The position numbers and the translations under genes were made by a program. A stretch of DNA of 64,000 nt, from the NCBI RefSeq assembly GCF_000717335.1, contig NZ_JNYZ01000027.1, positions 1 through 64,000 of the forward strand, in the 5' to 3' direction. The notes beneath the pieces are model-generated. The model did not search any database, was not told where the DNA came from, and saw only the letters and a list, made by a program, of their open reading frames with translations. The number at the start of each line of letters is the position of its first letter. Within the stretch, counting starts at the first letter, position 1. This DNA comes from Amycolatopsis jejuensis (GTDB lineage Bacteria > Actinomycetota > Actinomycetes > Mycobacteriales > Pseudonocardiaceae). Positions 25,192 to 33,343 of this stretch are shown here, piece after piece.

Positions 25192-26226
25192 GTGGGCGGG
25201 CAAGCGGGGGAGACCGAACTGCCGGAGCTTCAGGCGGTGTCCGGGCCACTGACCAAGGCGGCGATCTTCCTGCTGGTCCGGGTCGACGCCGGCGCCGAGC
25301 AGACCGTGAAGGACCTGCTCGCGGACCTGCCGGGGCTGCAGCGCACAGTCGGTTTCCGCGGTCTCGGCGACGGTCTCACCTGCGTTGCCGGGATTTCGTC
25401 GGGGGCGTGGGATCGGCTTTACGGCGGTCCGCGGCCTGCCGGATTGCACGAGCTGCCGGTGTTCGAGGGCGCGCGGCACGTCAGCGTCACCACGAAGGCC
25501 GACCTGTTGTTCCACCTCCGCGCCGAGCGGATGGATCTGTGTTTCGAGCTGGAAACCCTGATCATGAATCGATTGCGTGGCTCGGTCACCGTGGTCGACG
25601 AGGTGCCGGGGTTCCGCTATTTCGACGCGCGCGATGTACTCGGTTTCGTCGACGGTACGGAAAATCCCACCGGCCGCGGCATCGCGGCGGCGGTGCTGGT
25701 GGACGACGACGAGCCGTTCGACGGCGGCAGCTACGTGGTGGTGCAGAAGTACTTGCACGACATGGCATCCTGGAATGCGCTCACCACCGAACAGCAGGAG
25801 CTCGTGATCGGACGGCGCAAACTGTCCGATGTGGAGTTGTCCGATGAGGACAAACCGGCGAACTCGCACATCGCGCTCAACGTGATCACCGACGACGACG
25901 GCAACGAAATGGAAATCCTGCGCGACAACATGCCGTTCGGCCGTCCGGCGCACGACGAGTTCGGCACCTATTTCATCGGTTACGCCAAATCACCCGCGGT
26001 GCTCGAGCGCATGCTGTCGAATATGTTCGTCGGGTCGCCGCCGGGCAATTACGACCGCATTCTCGACTTTTCGACGCCGCATACCGGCGCATTGTTCTAC
26101 GTCCCGACGGTGGACTTCCTCGAGGAGCCACCGGCCGCCCCGCCCGAGCCGGAGACCCCGGCTGCCGCGACGCCCACCGGGTCGTCGCTGGGCATCGGAA
26201 GCCTGCGAAGGAGCCCTCGGTCATGA
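25192..26226 (+). CDS. Dye-decolorising peroxidase (DyP) with encapsulin-targeting peptide
   Basis: 344 aa. A heme peroxidase of the DyP family: the GFVDGTENP motif (distal Asp), the NSHIALNV region with the proximal His side, and RDNMPFGRP with the distal Arg. After a Pro/Ala/Glu-rich linker (residues about 310-328) the C-terminus reads SSLGIGSLRRSPRS, the known cargo-loading peptide that docks DyP inside encapsulin shells. The GTG start has GGGAGG 4 bases upstream. The stop overlaps the encapsulin start (ATGA). It probably acts in oxidative-stress defence inside the compartment. Confidence 0.95.
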   Translation: MGGQAGETELPELQAVSGPLTKAAIFLLVRVDAGAEQTVKDLLADLPGLQRTVGFRGLGDGLTCVAGISSGAWDRLYGGPRPAGLHELPVFEGARHVSVTTKADLLFHLRAERMDLCFELETLIMNRLRGSVTVVDEVPGFRYFDARDVLGFVDGTENPTGRGIAAAVLVDDDEPFDGGSYVVVQKYLHDMASWNALTTEQQELVIGRRKLSDVELSDEDKPANSHIALNVITDDDGNEMEILRDNMPFGRPAHDEFGTYFIGYAKSPAVLERMLSNMFVGSPPGNYDRILDFSTPHTGALFYVPTVDFLEEPPAAPPEPETPAAATPTGSSLGIGSLRRSPRS

Positions 26227-27020
26227 ACAACCTGCACCGCGAACTCGCCCCGATCTCCGAGGCCGCCTGGGCGGACCTGGAGGAGGAGGCCAAGCGCACG
26301 TTCGCCGAGTTCGCCGCGGCGCGGCGGGTGGTCGACGTGGTCGTCTCCGGCGACCCGGCACTCGCCGCGATCGGCACCGGCCACCGGGAACGCGTCGGCG
26401 GCCCGTTCGACGGCGTTTCGGCGAGCCTGCGTACGGCGCAGCGGATCGTGGACCTCCGGGTGCCGTTCACGGTGTCGCGCGAGGACGTCGATTCGGTGGA
26501 ATGGGGCGCGAAAGACGCCGATTGGCAGCCGGTGAAGGATGCGGCGCAGCAGATCGCGTACGCCGAGGACCGGATCGTGCTCGACGGTTTCGCCGAGGCC
26601 GGGATCACGGGTATTCGCCCCGCGTCCACATTGGACCCCATTGCGCTGCCTGCCGAAGCCAGGGCATACCCGAAGGCAATCGGCGACGCGCTGGCCGAAC
26701 TGCGGGACGCGGGCGTGGCCGGACCGTACACGGTGCTGCTGAGCGACGAAGCGCACACGGCGGCAATCGAGGCGGCCGACCACGGGTACCCGGTGCTGGA
26801 ACACCTCAAGCAGATCGTCGACGGCGATCTCATCCGCACGCCCGCGATCAGCGGCGCCTGCGTCCTGTCCACCCGCGGCGGCGACTACGAGCTCCACTTC
26901 GGACAGGACCTGTCCATCGGCTACTCCGGCCACGACGCGTCCACTGTGGAGCTGTACTTCTACGAAACGCTGACCTTCCTGGTCAACACTGCGGAGGCGG
27001 GCATCGGGCTGATCGCCTGA
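26223..27020 (+). CDS. Encapsulin shell protein (family 1, linocin M18-like)
   Basis: 265 aa, the usual length for the HK97-fold family 1 shell protein. Typical sequence throughout: MNNLHRELAPISEAAWADLEEEA at the start (the helix that binds cargo peptide), VPFTVSREDVDSVEWGAKD, the central AAQQIAYAEDRIVLDGFAEAGI, and the C-terminal LSIGYSGHDASTVELYFYETLTFLV. It assembles as a 60-subunit, T=1 protein cage around the DyP peroxidase encoded just upstream, with which it is translationally coupled. Confidence 0.96.
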   Translation: MNNLHRELAPISEAAWADLEEEAKRTFAEFAAARRVVDVVVSGDPALAAIGTGHRERVGGPFDGVSASLRTAQRIVDLRVPFTVSREDVDSVEWGAKDADWQPVKDAAQQIAYAEDRIVLDGFAEAGITGIRPASTLDPIALPAEARAYPKAIGDALAELRDAGVAGPYTVLLSDEAHTAAIEAADHGYPVLEHLKQIVDGDLIRTPAISGACVLSTRGGDYELHFGQDLSIGYSGHDASTVELYFYETLTFLVNTAEAGIGLIA

Positions 27021-27117
27021 GCGTTCGTCCGGCGCCGTGACGTGATCATGCGGGGTTGTTACCTCGCGCGGACATTTGCCGGACCCGGTGGCGACATTCG
27101 TTCGCGAACCTGGGTCT

Positions 27118-27642
27118 GTGCTGAACCGGATCGCGTTTCTCGCGTTGCTGCTGGTAGCCGGGTGTGCCGCTCCGGCGCAACCTGGCCGAGGTGACCCGAA
27201 CTACGATCCCGCCGAGGGCGGAATCCCGGAGGGGGTCACGCTCACGCCATTCGACACGAACTATCCGGCCGTCGGCAAACTGGATCCGGCATTGCGGAAA
27301 GCGTTGCAGCAGGCGGCTACTCGGGCGCGGAAAAGCAACGTGGAAATGCGCGTCAATTCGGGCTGGCGGACTGAGGCGTACCAGCGGCGGCTGCTCGACG
27401 ACGGGGTCGTCAAATACGGCAGCCTGGAGAATGCGAGCAGATACGTGGCGACCCCGGAGAATTCGAAGCATGTCTCCGGCACAGCGGTGGACATCGGCCC
27501 CACGCGCGCCGCCGATTGGCTGATCCAGCATGGTTCGAACTACGGTTTGTGCCAGGTTTATGCGAATGAGCTGTGGCATTTCGAACTGCTCACCACGCCC
27601 GGCGGCCAGTGCCCACCCACCCGTGCGGATGCCTTGAGCTAG
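27118..27642 (+). CDS. VanY/M15-type D-Ala-D-Ala carboxypeptidase lipoprotein
   Basis: 174 aa. Lipobox LLVAGC within the first 20 residues, so a lipid-anchored exported protein. The zinc peptidase core shows SGWRTEAYQRRL, SKHVSGTAVDIGP (zinc His and Asp) and ANELWHFEL (catalytic Glu and zinc His), the signature of family M15B. It should trim the terminal D-Ala of peptidoglycan stem peptides. The GTG at 27118 is preferred because it gives a standard lipoprotein signal. It converges with the GH8 gene 10 bases away. Confidence 0.88.
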   Translation: MLNRIAFLALLLVAGCAAPAQPGRGDPNYDPAEGGIPEGVTLTPFDTNYPAVGKLDPALRKALQQAATRARKSNVEMRVNSGWRTEAYQRRLLDDGVVKYGSLENASRYVATPENSKHVSGTAVDIGPTRAADWLIQHGSNYGLCQVYANELWHFELLTTPGGQCPPTRADALS

Positions 27643-27652
27643 CGTCCGGGTT

Positions 27653-28852
27653 TCACGGGGCCCAGTAATTGCCGGACATCACCAGGTAGACGAGCATTTT
27701 GACGGTCTCGCCGTAGTAGGTGTCGCCGTACGGGTTACCGGCCATGAACTTCCACAGCGCGTCAGTCCAGGCCTGATCGCCCGCCGCCATGGCCGCGACG
27801 CCGACCGGATTGTTCGCGACCTCGGACTGGTCACCGGTCTGCGTGGGAGTGCCGTCGAGTTTGGTGTGCGGATAGATCTTGGCCGGATTGCCACCGGCGT
27901 GACTCTGGTAGCTGGCCGATTCTTTCTTGGCGACAGTTGTGGCAACGCTACCGCCGTACAGCAAGGCATCGGTACCCATATGCCACGGCACGCGGACCGA
28001 GTTGTAGCCGACAATGTTGTCCGGCTGATTCTCCTGGTAATCCGCCTTCGCCGGCTTGGGGCTGTTGGTATCCGCGCCGACGACGAAGTCGGAAAGCAGA
28101 TTGGCCTCGGGAGAGTATTTGGCAGTGAATTGCGTGATCAGCGTTTCGGTACGGGTGACGACCTTGTTCCAGTCGTGCGCGGGATCGTATTTGGCGAATG
28201 CGCGGAGATGGTCGAGCATGAAGTCGGACGGCCGCGTGTCATTACCGGGCCCGTCGTCCTCGACCTTGAGGTGCCCATCGGAGGCGATGTCAGCCTTCCA
28301 GAGCTTGGCGAGCCAGTCTTTTGCGGCCGAGGTATAGCCGCCCCATTGTTTGTCGGCGAGAATAAGGCCGTACCCGACGTCGAGGTCCCCGTCGGTCGCC
28401 GAATCGGGCTCGCCGCCGTCCGCGTATTTGCACGTTTTGCCGTCGATCTGCCACTGGAACATGCCCTGGCTGTCCCGATGCTCGCGGACGACCTTCCAGA
28501 GGCCGTCGAAAATCGCCTTGGCGTCGGGGTCGTAGCCGGCCATGAGGGGGATGATGTTCATGCCGTAGCCCTGGGCCTCGGAAACGGTACCTTGGTTGGG
28601 CGCGTCGTCGGTGGCGTGCACGAGGTAGCCGCCGCAGGCTTTGCGCAGGTAGGATTTTTTCCAGGATTCGTAATGCTTCGTCACGGCCGCATCCCGCGCA
28701 TCTGCACCGGCCGACGGCATCACCCCGACCCGATAGGTGACATGCGAAGGAAACGGCCGAGCAACGGCATCCGCAACCGCCGGCCCAGCCCCCACCAGCG
28801 AGAGAGAAACCGAAGCGGCAGCAAAGAGAGCCACCTTCCGGGGAGCACGCAT
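27653..28852 (-). CDS. Secreted glycoside hydrolase family 8 (endoglucanase/chitosanase type)
   Basis: 399 aa with a signal peptide ending PAVADA. The GH8 catalytic acid is E92 in TVSEAQGYGM and the base region is SATDGDLDVGYGLILAD (D154-D158); a late YNSVRVPWHMGTDALLYG supports the (alpha/alpha)6 barrel. GH8 members cleave beta-1,4-glucan, xylan or chitosan; the subgroup with SATDGDLD includes chitosanases and cellulases, and sequence alone does not separate them. A ROK-type palindrome lies immediately upstream of the start. Confidence 0.9.
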   Translation of the reverse strand: MRAPRKVALFAAASVSLSLVGAGPAVADAVARPFPSHVTYRVGVMPSAGADARDAAVTKHYESWKKSYLRKACGGYLVHATDDAPNQGTVSEAQGYGMNIIPLMAGYDPDAKAIFDGLWKVVREHRDSQGMFQWQIDGKTCKYADGGEPDSATDGDLDVGYGLILADKQWGGYTSAAKDWLAKLWKADIASDGHLKVEDDGPGNDTRPSDFMLDHLRAFAKYDPAHDWNKVVTRTETLITQFTAKYSPEANLLSDFVVGADTNSPKPAKADYQENQPDNIVGYNSVRVPWHMGTDALLYGGSVATTVAKKESASYQSHAGGNPAKIYPHTKLDGTPTQTGDQSEVANNPVGVAAMAAGDQAWTDALWKFMAGNPYGDTYYGETVKMLVYLVMSGNYWAP

Positions 28853-28865
28853 GCTAGGTCTCCTT

Positions 28866-28884
28866 GTTAGTAAACTTTCCTAAC
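28866..28884 (-). promoter_or_regulatory. ROK-type palindromic operator upstream of the GH8 gene
   Basis: GTTAGTAAACTTTCCTAAC is a 19-base palindrome with 9-base arms and one mismatch around a central C, 14 bases before the GH8 start. Sites of this form precede chitosanase and other polysaccharidase genes in actinobacteria and bind ROK-family sugar-sensing repressors (CsnR type, from memory). No ROK gene is in the window. Confidence 0.6.
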
Positions 28885-28899
28885 TAGGCGGCGTTGAGT

Positions 28900-29212
28900 G
28901 GAAGCTTCCCGGGCGGGGTGGCGCGTGTCAAGGTTTGCCGGGGGCCGGGTGGAGGTGTACCGGTTCCGAAGGGGGTTGGTGTCTGCTTTGTCCGGTTCTT
29001 GGGTGATGGGTGCCTCTGGCCGGGCCTTCTCTCGGGCTGGCGTTTCGCCCCGTGGGATTCTCGTGGGCTGGTGTTTCGTTCCTTGGGGTCCTCGTGGGCT
29101 GGTGTTTCGCTCCTTGGGTTTGTCTTGGGGTGCCGTCTCGCTCCTTGGGGTTCTTGGTCTCTTCGGTCTCGGCGGCTTCCTTGCCCTCTTTGGCGCCTCT
29201 ACCTGCGGTGGC
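28900..29212. repeat. Degenerate T/G-rich repeats
   Basis: Phrases such as TCGTGGGCTGGTGTTTCG and CTCCTTGGGGT recur with a period of roughly 33 bases between 29015 and 29160, on a background without ribosome sites or protein similarity. The unit shares TTTCGCTCCTT with the array that follows and may be a diverged part of it. Confidence 0.65.
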
Positions 29213-29782
29213 CCGCGCGAAGGGTCCTTTCGCGCAGCCGCTGCGGCGCGAGGGGATCCCTTCGCGCCGGTCCGGACGCGCGAGGGGTCCTTTCGCTCCG
29301 GCGGGGTGCCACGAGAGGCCCCTTCGCGTCGGTGCGGATGCGCGAGCGGCCCTTTCTCTCCAGCGCGAGCGACACGAGGCGTCCGTTCGCGTCGGGCCGG
29401 ACGCGCGAGGGGTCCTTTCGCTCCGGCCAGGGCTGCACGAGGGGCCCCTTCGCGTCGGTGCGGACGTGTGAGGGGGCCATTCGCTCCGGCCTGGGTGGCG
29501 TGAGGGGTCCCTTCGCTCCGGTCCGGGCGCACGAGTGGTCCTTTCACTCCGACCCGGGCGCGCGAGTGTCCCGTTCGCACCGGCCAGCAATGCGTGAGTG
29601 GCCCCATCGCCCCGACCCGCATACGCGAACGGCCCCTTCACCCCAGCCGGGACGGCGCGAACGGCCCCTTCACCCCAGCCGCGATGGCGCGAACGGCCCC
29701 TTCACCCCAGCCGCGGTGGCGCGAACGGCCCCTTCACCCCAGCCGGGACGGCGCGAACGGCCCCTTCACTCCAGCCAGCAAA
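29213..29782. repeat. Tandem array of about 18 units of 31-32 bp
   Basis: Each unit has the form GCGCGAGGGGTCC-TTTCGCTCCGG followed by 7-8 variable bases. The left part is diverged, while the last four to five units near 29630-29782 (GCGAACGGCCCCTTCACCCC core) are almost identical. The core is itself a short inverted repeat of the GCGAAGGG/CCTTTCGC kind. Long open frames on both strands come from the repeat and are not genes. Confidence 0.85.
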
Positions 29783-29927
29783 TGCCCGGCAGACCCCTCA
29801 CCCCCACCCGGCAAAGCCCGCAAGCGCCCGCCCACCCAGCCCCCACCGGTGGTTCCTCCCCGACCTCGCCCCTCACCCGTGCGATCATCAGGCCCCATGA
29901 CAACCAGTCGAGATCTTGGAGTCGGCA

Positions 29928-30776
29928 ATGACCAGCGGCCGTTCGTCGGAGGCTGAGCTCAACAGTGGCATTCTGCCCGGCAATGTGCGGGTCGACGACT
30001 GGGTCATGCTCGGCCTCGCGCTCGTGTCGACCGGGTTGCTCGGCTGGTTGCTGATCAGTCCGCCGCCCGCGGCGGTCGGTCGGTCGGTGTTCATTGCCGA
30101 CTGCGTGATCTGCGGGATCTTCCTTCTCGAACTCCTGTGGCGCTGGCGCCGCCGCGGGTGGCGTGGCTCGTTTCTCGCGCGGACCTGGTACGAGGTGTTC
30201 GCGATGATCCCCGTCGCGAACGTCGCATTCACCGCCAACCATCACGTGCTCGGCGTGGTCCTGCTGCTCGTGCGGCTCGGGCGGGCCGCGGATCGGGCGG
30301 TCGGCGAGCAGTTCACTTACCGGCTCGTCGACAAGTTGTCCGAACCTATCGTGCGCGCCATCAAGAAACCCGTCACCATTGCCGTGCTCGACGAGGTCGT
30401 CAAGGTGCTCGAAACCGGGAACTACCCTGAGAACCTCGCGAAATCGCTCAGCGAGAACAAGGACGAGCTCCGCGCCATCATCACCGAAAAGATCTCCGCC
30501 GACCCGCAGCTCGGCAAACTCCGCCGGCTTCCCTTTCACGACGAAATCGTGCGCGCCACCGTCGACACTTCCTTCCGGGTGCTCCTCGAAGTCCTCCTCG
30601 ACCCGCGCATCGACGATTTCTTTTCCGCCGTCGTCCGCGACAATCGCGAGCAGATCCGCCGCGCTGTCGCATTGGGACTGAGCGAAGTGGACGATTCCCC
30701 GGACGAACAACTCCTGCGCACGCGTACCCAGCGCGCCGCCGCCCGCGAGTACGACGCGTCCCATCCGGACCGTTGA
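29928..30776 (+). CDS. Membrane protein with voltage-sensor-like N-terminus, no pore seen
   Basis: 282 aa. Three to four hydrophobic helices in residues 25-130: VMLGLALVSTGLLGWLLI, SVFIADCVICGIFLLELLWRWRRRGWRGSF and WYEVFAMIPVANVAF, then VVLLLVRLGRAADRAV with an S4-like arginine pattern. This resembles the S1-S4 domain of ion-transport proteins, but no selectivity filter or S5-S6 pair follows. The remaining 150 residues are charged, probably a cytoplasmic helical domain. The ATG at 29928 has GGAG 6 bases upstream. Function unknown. Confidence 0.72.
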   Translation: MTSGRSSEAELNSGILPGNVRVDDWVMLGLALVSTGLLGWLLISPPPAAVGRSVFIADCVICGIFLLELLWRWRRRGWRGSFLARTWYEVFAMIPVANVAFTANHHVLGVVLLLVRLGRAADRAVGEQFTYRLVDKLSEPIVRAIKKPVTIAVLDEVVKVLETGNYPENLAKSLSENKDELRAIITEKISADPQLGKLRRLPFHDEIVRATVDTSFRVLLEVLLDPRIDDFFSAVVRDNREQIRRAVALGLSEVDDSPDEQLLRTRTQRAAAREYDASHPDR

Positions 30777-31048
30777 CTATCCACTGTGGACAACACAGTC
30801 CGCCGTCGCGCGCTGACTCTCCGTTGCCACGCGGGGTATTCCGTACGATCACCGCACCCGGCGGCGTCAACCGCTGAACGAGTGCACTGCGGTCGCGCGC
30901 TGCGCGGGTGAGCGGCTGGAGTAGGGTGGGTTTCCTCGTTCCGTTGCTGCACAAGGGTTGTGTTCGCGCGAGTACGGGGTGTTCCCGCCGGAACCGGGGC
31001 AGACTGGAACCGGCCGGGAAGCCGAGTCGCTGGGTTGGAGTCGTGGAC

Positions 31049-31270
31049 GTGGTGGATAGCGGGCAACAGGCACGCACGTGCCGTCGGCAGGATTGTGCGG
31101 AGCCGCCGTTGTGGCGCGGGTTGTGTTCGGTGCACTGGAACCGCTGGCAGAGCGGCGCGGACGCACTCGAACTCCCCGACGACGACGTCCCGCCGCCGCC
31201 CGCGCAGGTCTGGTGGCCGCCGGAGCGCACGCACGCCCCGCTGAGCAGCCGGGTGTTGCCGGGGTCGTAG
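31049..31270 (+). CDS. Small zinc-finger-like protein (73 aa)
   Basis: Starts from GTG with GGAG 8 bases upstream. The N-terminal half has a C-x4-C-x9-C-x2-H pattern (CRRQDC, then LCSVHW) as found in short zinc ribbons of HNH nucleases and actinobacterial zinc-finger proteins. The rest is acidic and proline-rich (DDDVPPPPAQVWWPP). No catalytic residues are visible. Short proteins of this kind may bind nucleic acid; that is inference. It is flanked by repeat DNA. Confidence 0.55.
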   Translation: MVDSGQQARTCRRQDCAEPPLWRGLCSVHWNRWQSGADALELPDDDVPPPPAQVWWPPERTHAPLSSRVLPGS

Positions 31271-31290
31271 CCGCAAGGTCGGGTGGCTGG

Positions 31291-31570
31291 GGCCGCCGAG
31301 GCTATAGCCGTCGGGTTGTGTGGCGGGGATCGTTAGCCGTCGGGTTGTGTGGCTTGGATCGTTGGCGGCCGGGTTGTGTGGCTGGGCTCGCAGGTCGTCA
31401 CGTTGTGCGGCTGGGCTCGCAGGTTGTCGCGTTGGTCGCCTGGGTCATAGCCATCGGGTTGTGTGGCTTGGATCGTTGGCCGTCGGGTTGTGCGGCTGGG
31501 CTGCCGGGTCGTAGCTATGGAGTTGCGTGGCTCGGGCCGCCGGGGTCCTGGCCGTCAGGTTCTGCAGGTG
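31291..31570. repeat. Tandem array of about 8-9 units of 29 bp
   Basis: The units read approximately GCCGTCGGGTTGTGTGGCTTGGATCGTTG, shown here in two parts: GCCGTCGGGTTGTG and TGGCTTGGATCGTTG. Copies vary at the last ten bases (GGCTCGCAG or GATCGTTG). The array ends just before the MOSC gene's stop region. No reading frame is credible. Confidence 0.8.
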
Positions 31571-31614
31571 AGTCCCCCGAGGCGCCGTCGGGCTGAGAAA
31601 CCCGGGCGTAGCCG

Positions 31615-32142
31615 TTATTCAGCCGTGTGTGGCGGTTCGAGTACGGTGAGTATCGCTGCGCCCAAACGGAGTACGCCGTCGTCGAGTGGGTGGCATCGGA
31701 TGCCGCCCCGGCCGCGTAGGCCGCGGAATGCGCCTGGCGTAACCGATACGTCCATCCAGGCGCACGGGTTCGCCGGGCGGAACGCTTGCAGCCGCACCGG
31801 TCCGGCGCCGGAATCGAGGCTGAACACGGCTCCGATGCGGTTCCGGCCGCCGGCGAGGTCGTCGACCGGGTAACCGCGGATCGCGATGTTGCGCCGGGTG
31901 CGATGTGGGTCGAGCGGGCCGAAAACGTCCAGCGTCGCCGCGTCGAAGACGGTGACCGCCGCGTTCCGGTGCGCGGCGTGATTGAAGTACCGGTCGCCGA
32001 CCAGCCCGAGCCCGGCCCGCACGGCGACCTCCTCGCGCGCCACCCCCGGCGGTTCCGGCCGCGGCCCGTCTTGCGGACGCCCCTCGAACGCATGCACCGG
32101 TGACACGAGCAGCGCCACAATCTCCACCGGTGTGCGGTCCAC
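31615..32142 (-). CDS. MOSC-domain protein
   Basis: 175 aa. The MOSC domain (molybdenum-cofactor sulfurase C-terminal) is seen in HRNAAVTVFDAATLDVFG, RTRRNIAIRGYPVDDLAG and the conserved cysteine segment NPCAWMDV. Related small bacterial proteins (YiiM type) bind molybdenum cofactor and sulfur, some reducing N-hydroxylated compounds. The GTG start has GGAG two bases upstream and similarity begins close to it. Its promoter abuts the repeat array at 32149. Confidence 0.8.
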   Translation of the reverse strand: MDRTPVEIVALLVSPVHAFEGRPQDGPRPEPPGVAREEVAVRAGLGLVGDRYFNHAAHRNAAVTVFDAATLDVFGPLDPHRTRRNIAIRGYPVDDLAGGRNRIGAVFSLDSGAGPVRLQAFRPANPCAWMDVSVTPGAFRGLRGRGGIRCHPLDDGVLRLGAAILTVLEPPHTAE

Positions 32143-32148
32143 GCTCCG

Positions 32149-32610
32149 ACCCTACCTGCGAGTACATGAGGACGGCGCCGTGATCAGCCACTTCGGCGGT
32201 GTGGGCCACGTCCGACCTACCTACGAGTACATGGCGCCGGCGCGATCAGCCGCAGCGGCCGCGTGGGCCACGCCCGAGCGACGTGAGAGTACGAGGCGAA
32301 GGTGGCGCCGTGATCAGCCACTATGGCCGTGTGGGCCACGCCCGACCTACCTACGAGTACATGCCGCCGACGCGATCAGCCGCAGCAACCGTGGGACCCC
32401 AACTCGCGAGTACGAGGTGACGGTGGCATCGCAATCGGCCGCGCACCACGCCGACCGCAACTCGCGAGTACCTGACGCCGGTAGCGTCGCGATCAGCCCC
32501 ACCCCCGGCCCTACTCGCGAGTACCTGACAACAACGGCGCCATCCTCGGCAGCAGCCGCACCCCGACCTACCTGCGAGTACGAGGCGAAGGTGGCGCCGC
32601 AACCACCCGC
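32149..32610. repeat. Tandem array of about eight 50-67-bp units
   Basis: Each unit begins CTACCTGCGAGTAC or CTCGCGAGTAC and continues with ACGGTGGCGCCGCGATCAGCC-like sequence, written here as GACGGTGGCGCC and GATCAGCC. Length and middle part vary between copies. The last unit runs into the 3' end of the three-helix-protein gene, whose final codons (AAPPSPRTRR) are repeat-derived. Confidence 0.8.
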
Positions 32611-32792
32611 TGCAACCGTGCTCGCGCCACTCGGTACAGCAGCTCACCGTGATCGTCCGGGACGATTCGGCCGTCGAGATCATCATGGGTCGCCCGTACG
32701 ACCGCCGCTACCGTGCCCGCCGGTAGGCGGCCGGAGAATTCTCCGGACAGCCATGCGCTGACCTCGTCGCAGACCTGGCTCTGCACCACCAT
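32568..32792 (-). CDS. Three-helix-bundle domain protein (74 aa)
   Basis: MVVQSQVCDEVSAWLSGEFS, then GTVAAVVRATHDDLDGRIV and LLYRVARARLQRV: three amphipathic helices matching a small actinobacterial three-helix dimerisation domain often found alone or fused to phosphatases. The ATG at 32792 has GGAG 6 bases upstream. The C-terminal ten residues lie within a repeat unit, so the original end of the gene may have been overwritten. Role unknown. Confidence 0.6.
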   Translation of the reverse strand: MVVQSQVCDEVSAWLSGEFSGRLPAGTVAAVVRATHDDLDGRIVPDDHGELLYRVARARLQRVVAAPPSPRTRR

Positions 32793-32981
32793 CGGAAGCT
32801 CCAGTCTCAGTTTCCTCCGCGCCCCGCCGATGGTCCGACGTCCCCGATCCCCAGCTGTGACGCGGAAAACGGCGAGAAAAAGACACTCCCTCGATACCGC
32901 GTTGTCCAGACGGTGAATCACCGCCCGACAAGGCCTAAGAAGAGTTGATCAGTGCCAAAGGGATGTCCGTATCATCCTGAA

Positions 32982-33323
32982 ATGACCGTTGACCTGTATG
33001 CCGTAGTCGCCGTGGCCGACTATCCAGCCGCGCTGACGTGGTACGAGCGTCTCTTCGGCTCCCCGCCGACGTTCATCGCGGGCGACACCGAGGCCGTGTG
33101 GGAGCTGGCCGAGCATCGGTGCATCGCGGTGGAACGCCGACCCGACCACGCTTGATACACCCAGGTCACGGTCTTCACCGACGACTTCGACGCCCGTCGC
33201 GAGGCGATCTCCGCCTGGGGATTGCAACCGGTGCACGTGGAGACGTACTCGAACGGCGTGCGCAAAGCCGTCTATCACGACCCGGACGGTAACGAGATCG
33301 GCTTCGGCGGCGCACCCGCTTGA
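32982..33323 (+). pseudogene. VOC/glyoxalase-like protein with in-frame stop
   Basis: A single frame of 113 codons reads as a VOC protein: MTVDLYAVVAVADYPAALTW at the start, TEAVWELAEHRCIAVERRPDHA in the middle and VTVFTDDFDARREAISAWG, then YHDPDGNEIGFGG at the end. A TGA at 33153-33155 interrupts it where relatives usually have glycine after DHA, so a GGA to TGA change is likely. Everything after the stop is still in the same frame, so this is a recent nonsense mutation. Confidence 0.8.
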
Positions 33324-33343
33324 CCAGCGCTGATTGTCGGCGC

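Noticed and set aside
29213..29782. CRISPR array, because of the regular 31-32-bp period
   Set aside because: Units follow each other without unique spacers, copies diverge gradually, and no cas gene is present. It is a tandem repeat.
28867..29931. Long open frames on both strands (about 240-345 codons)
   Set aside because: Their translations are repeated Arg/Pro/Gly/Ser phrases produced by the tandem repeats, with no ribosome site or family similarity.
33153..33155. Selenocysteine readthrough of TGA in the VOC gene
   Set aside because: No SECIS-like hairpin follows and VOC relatives have Gly, not Cys, at this place; a nonsense mutation is simpler.
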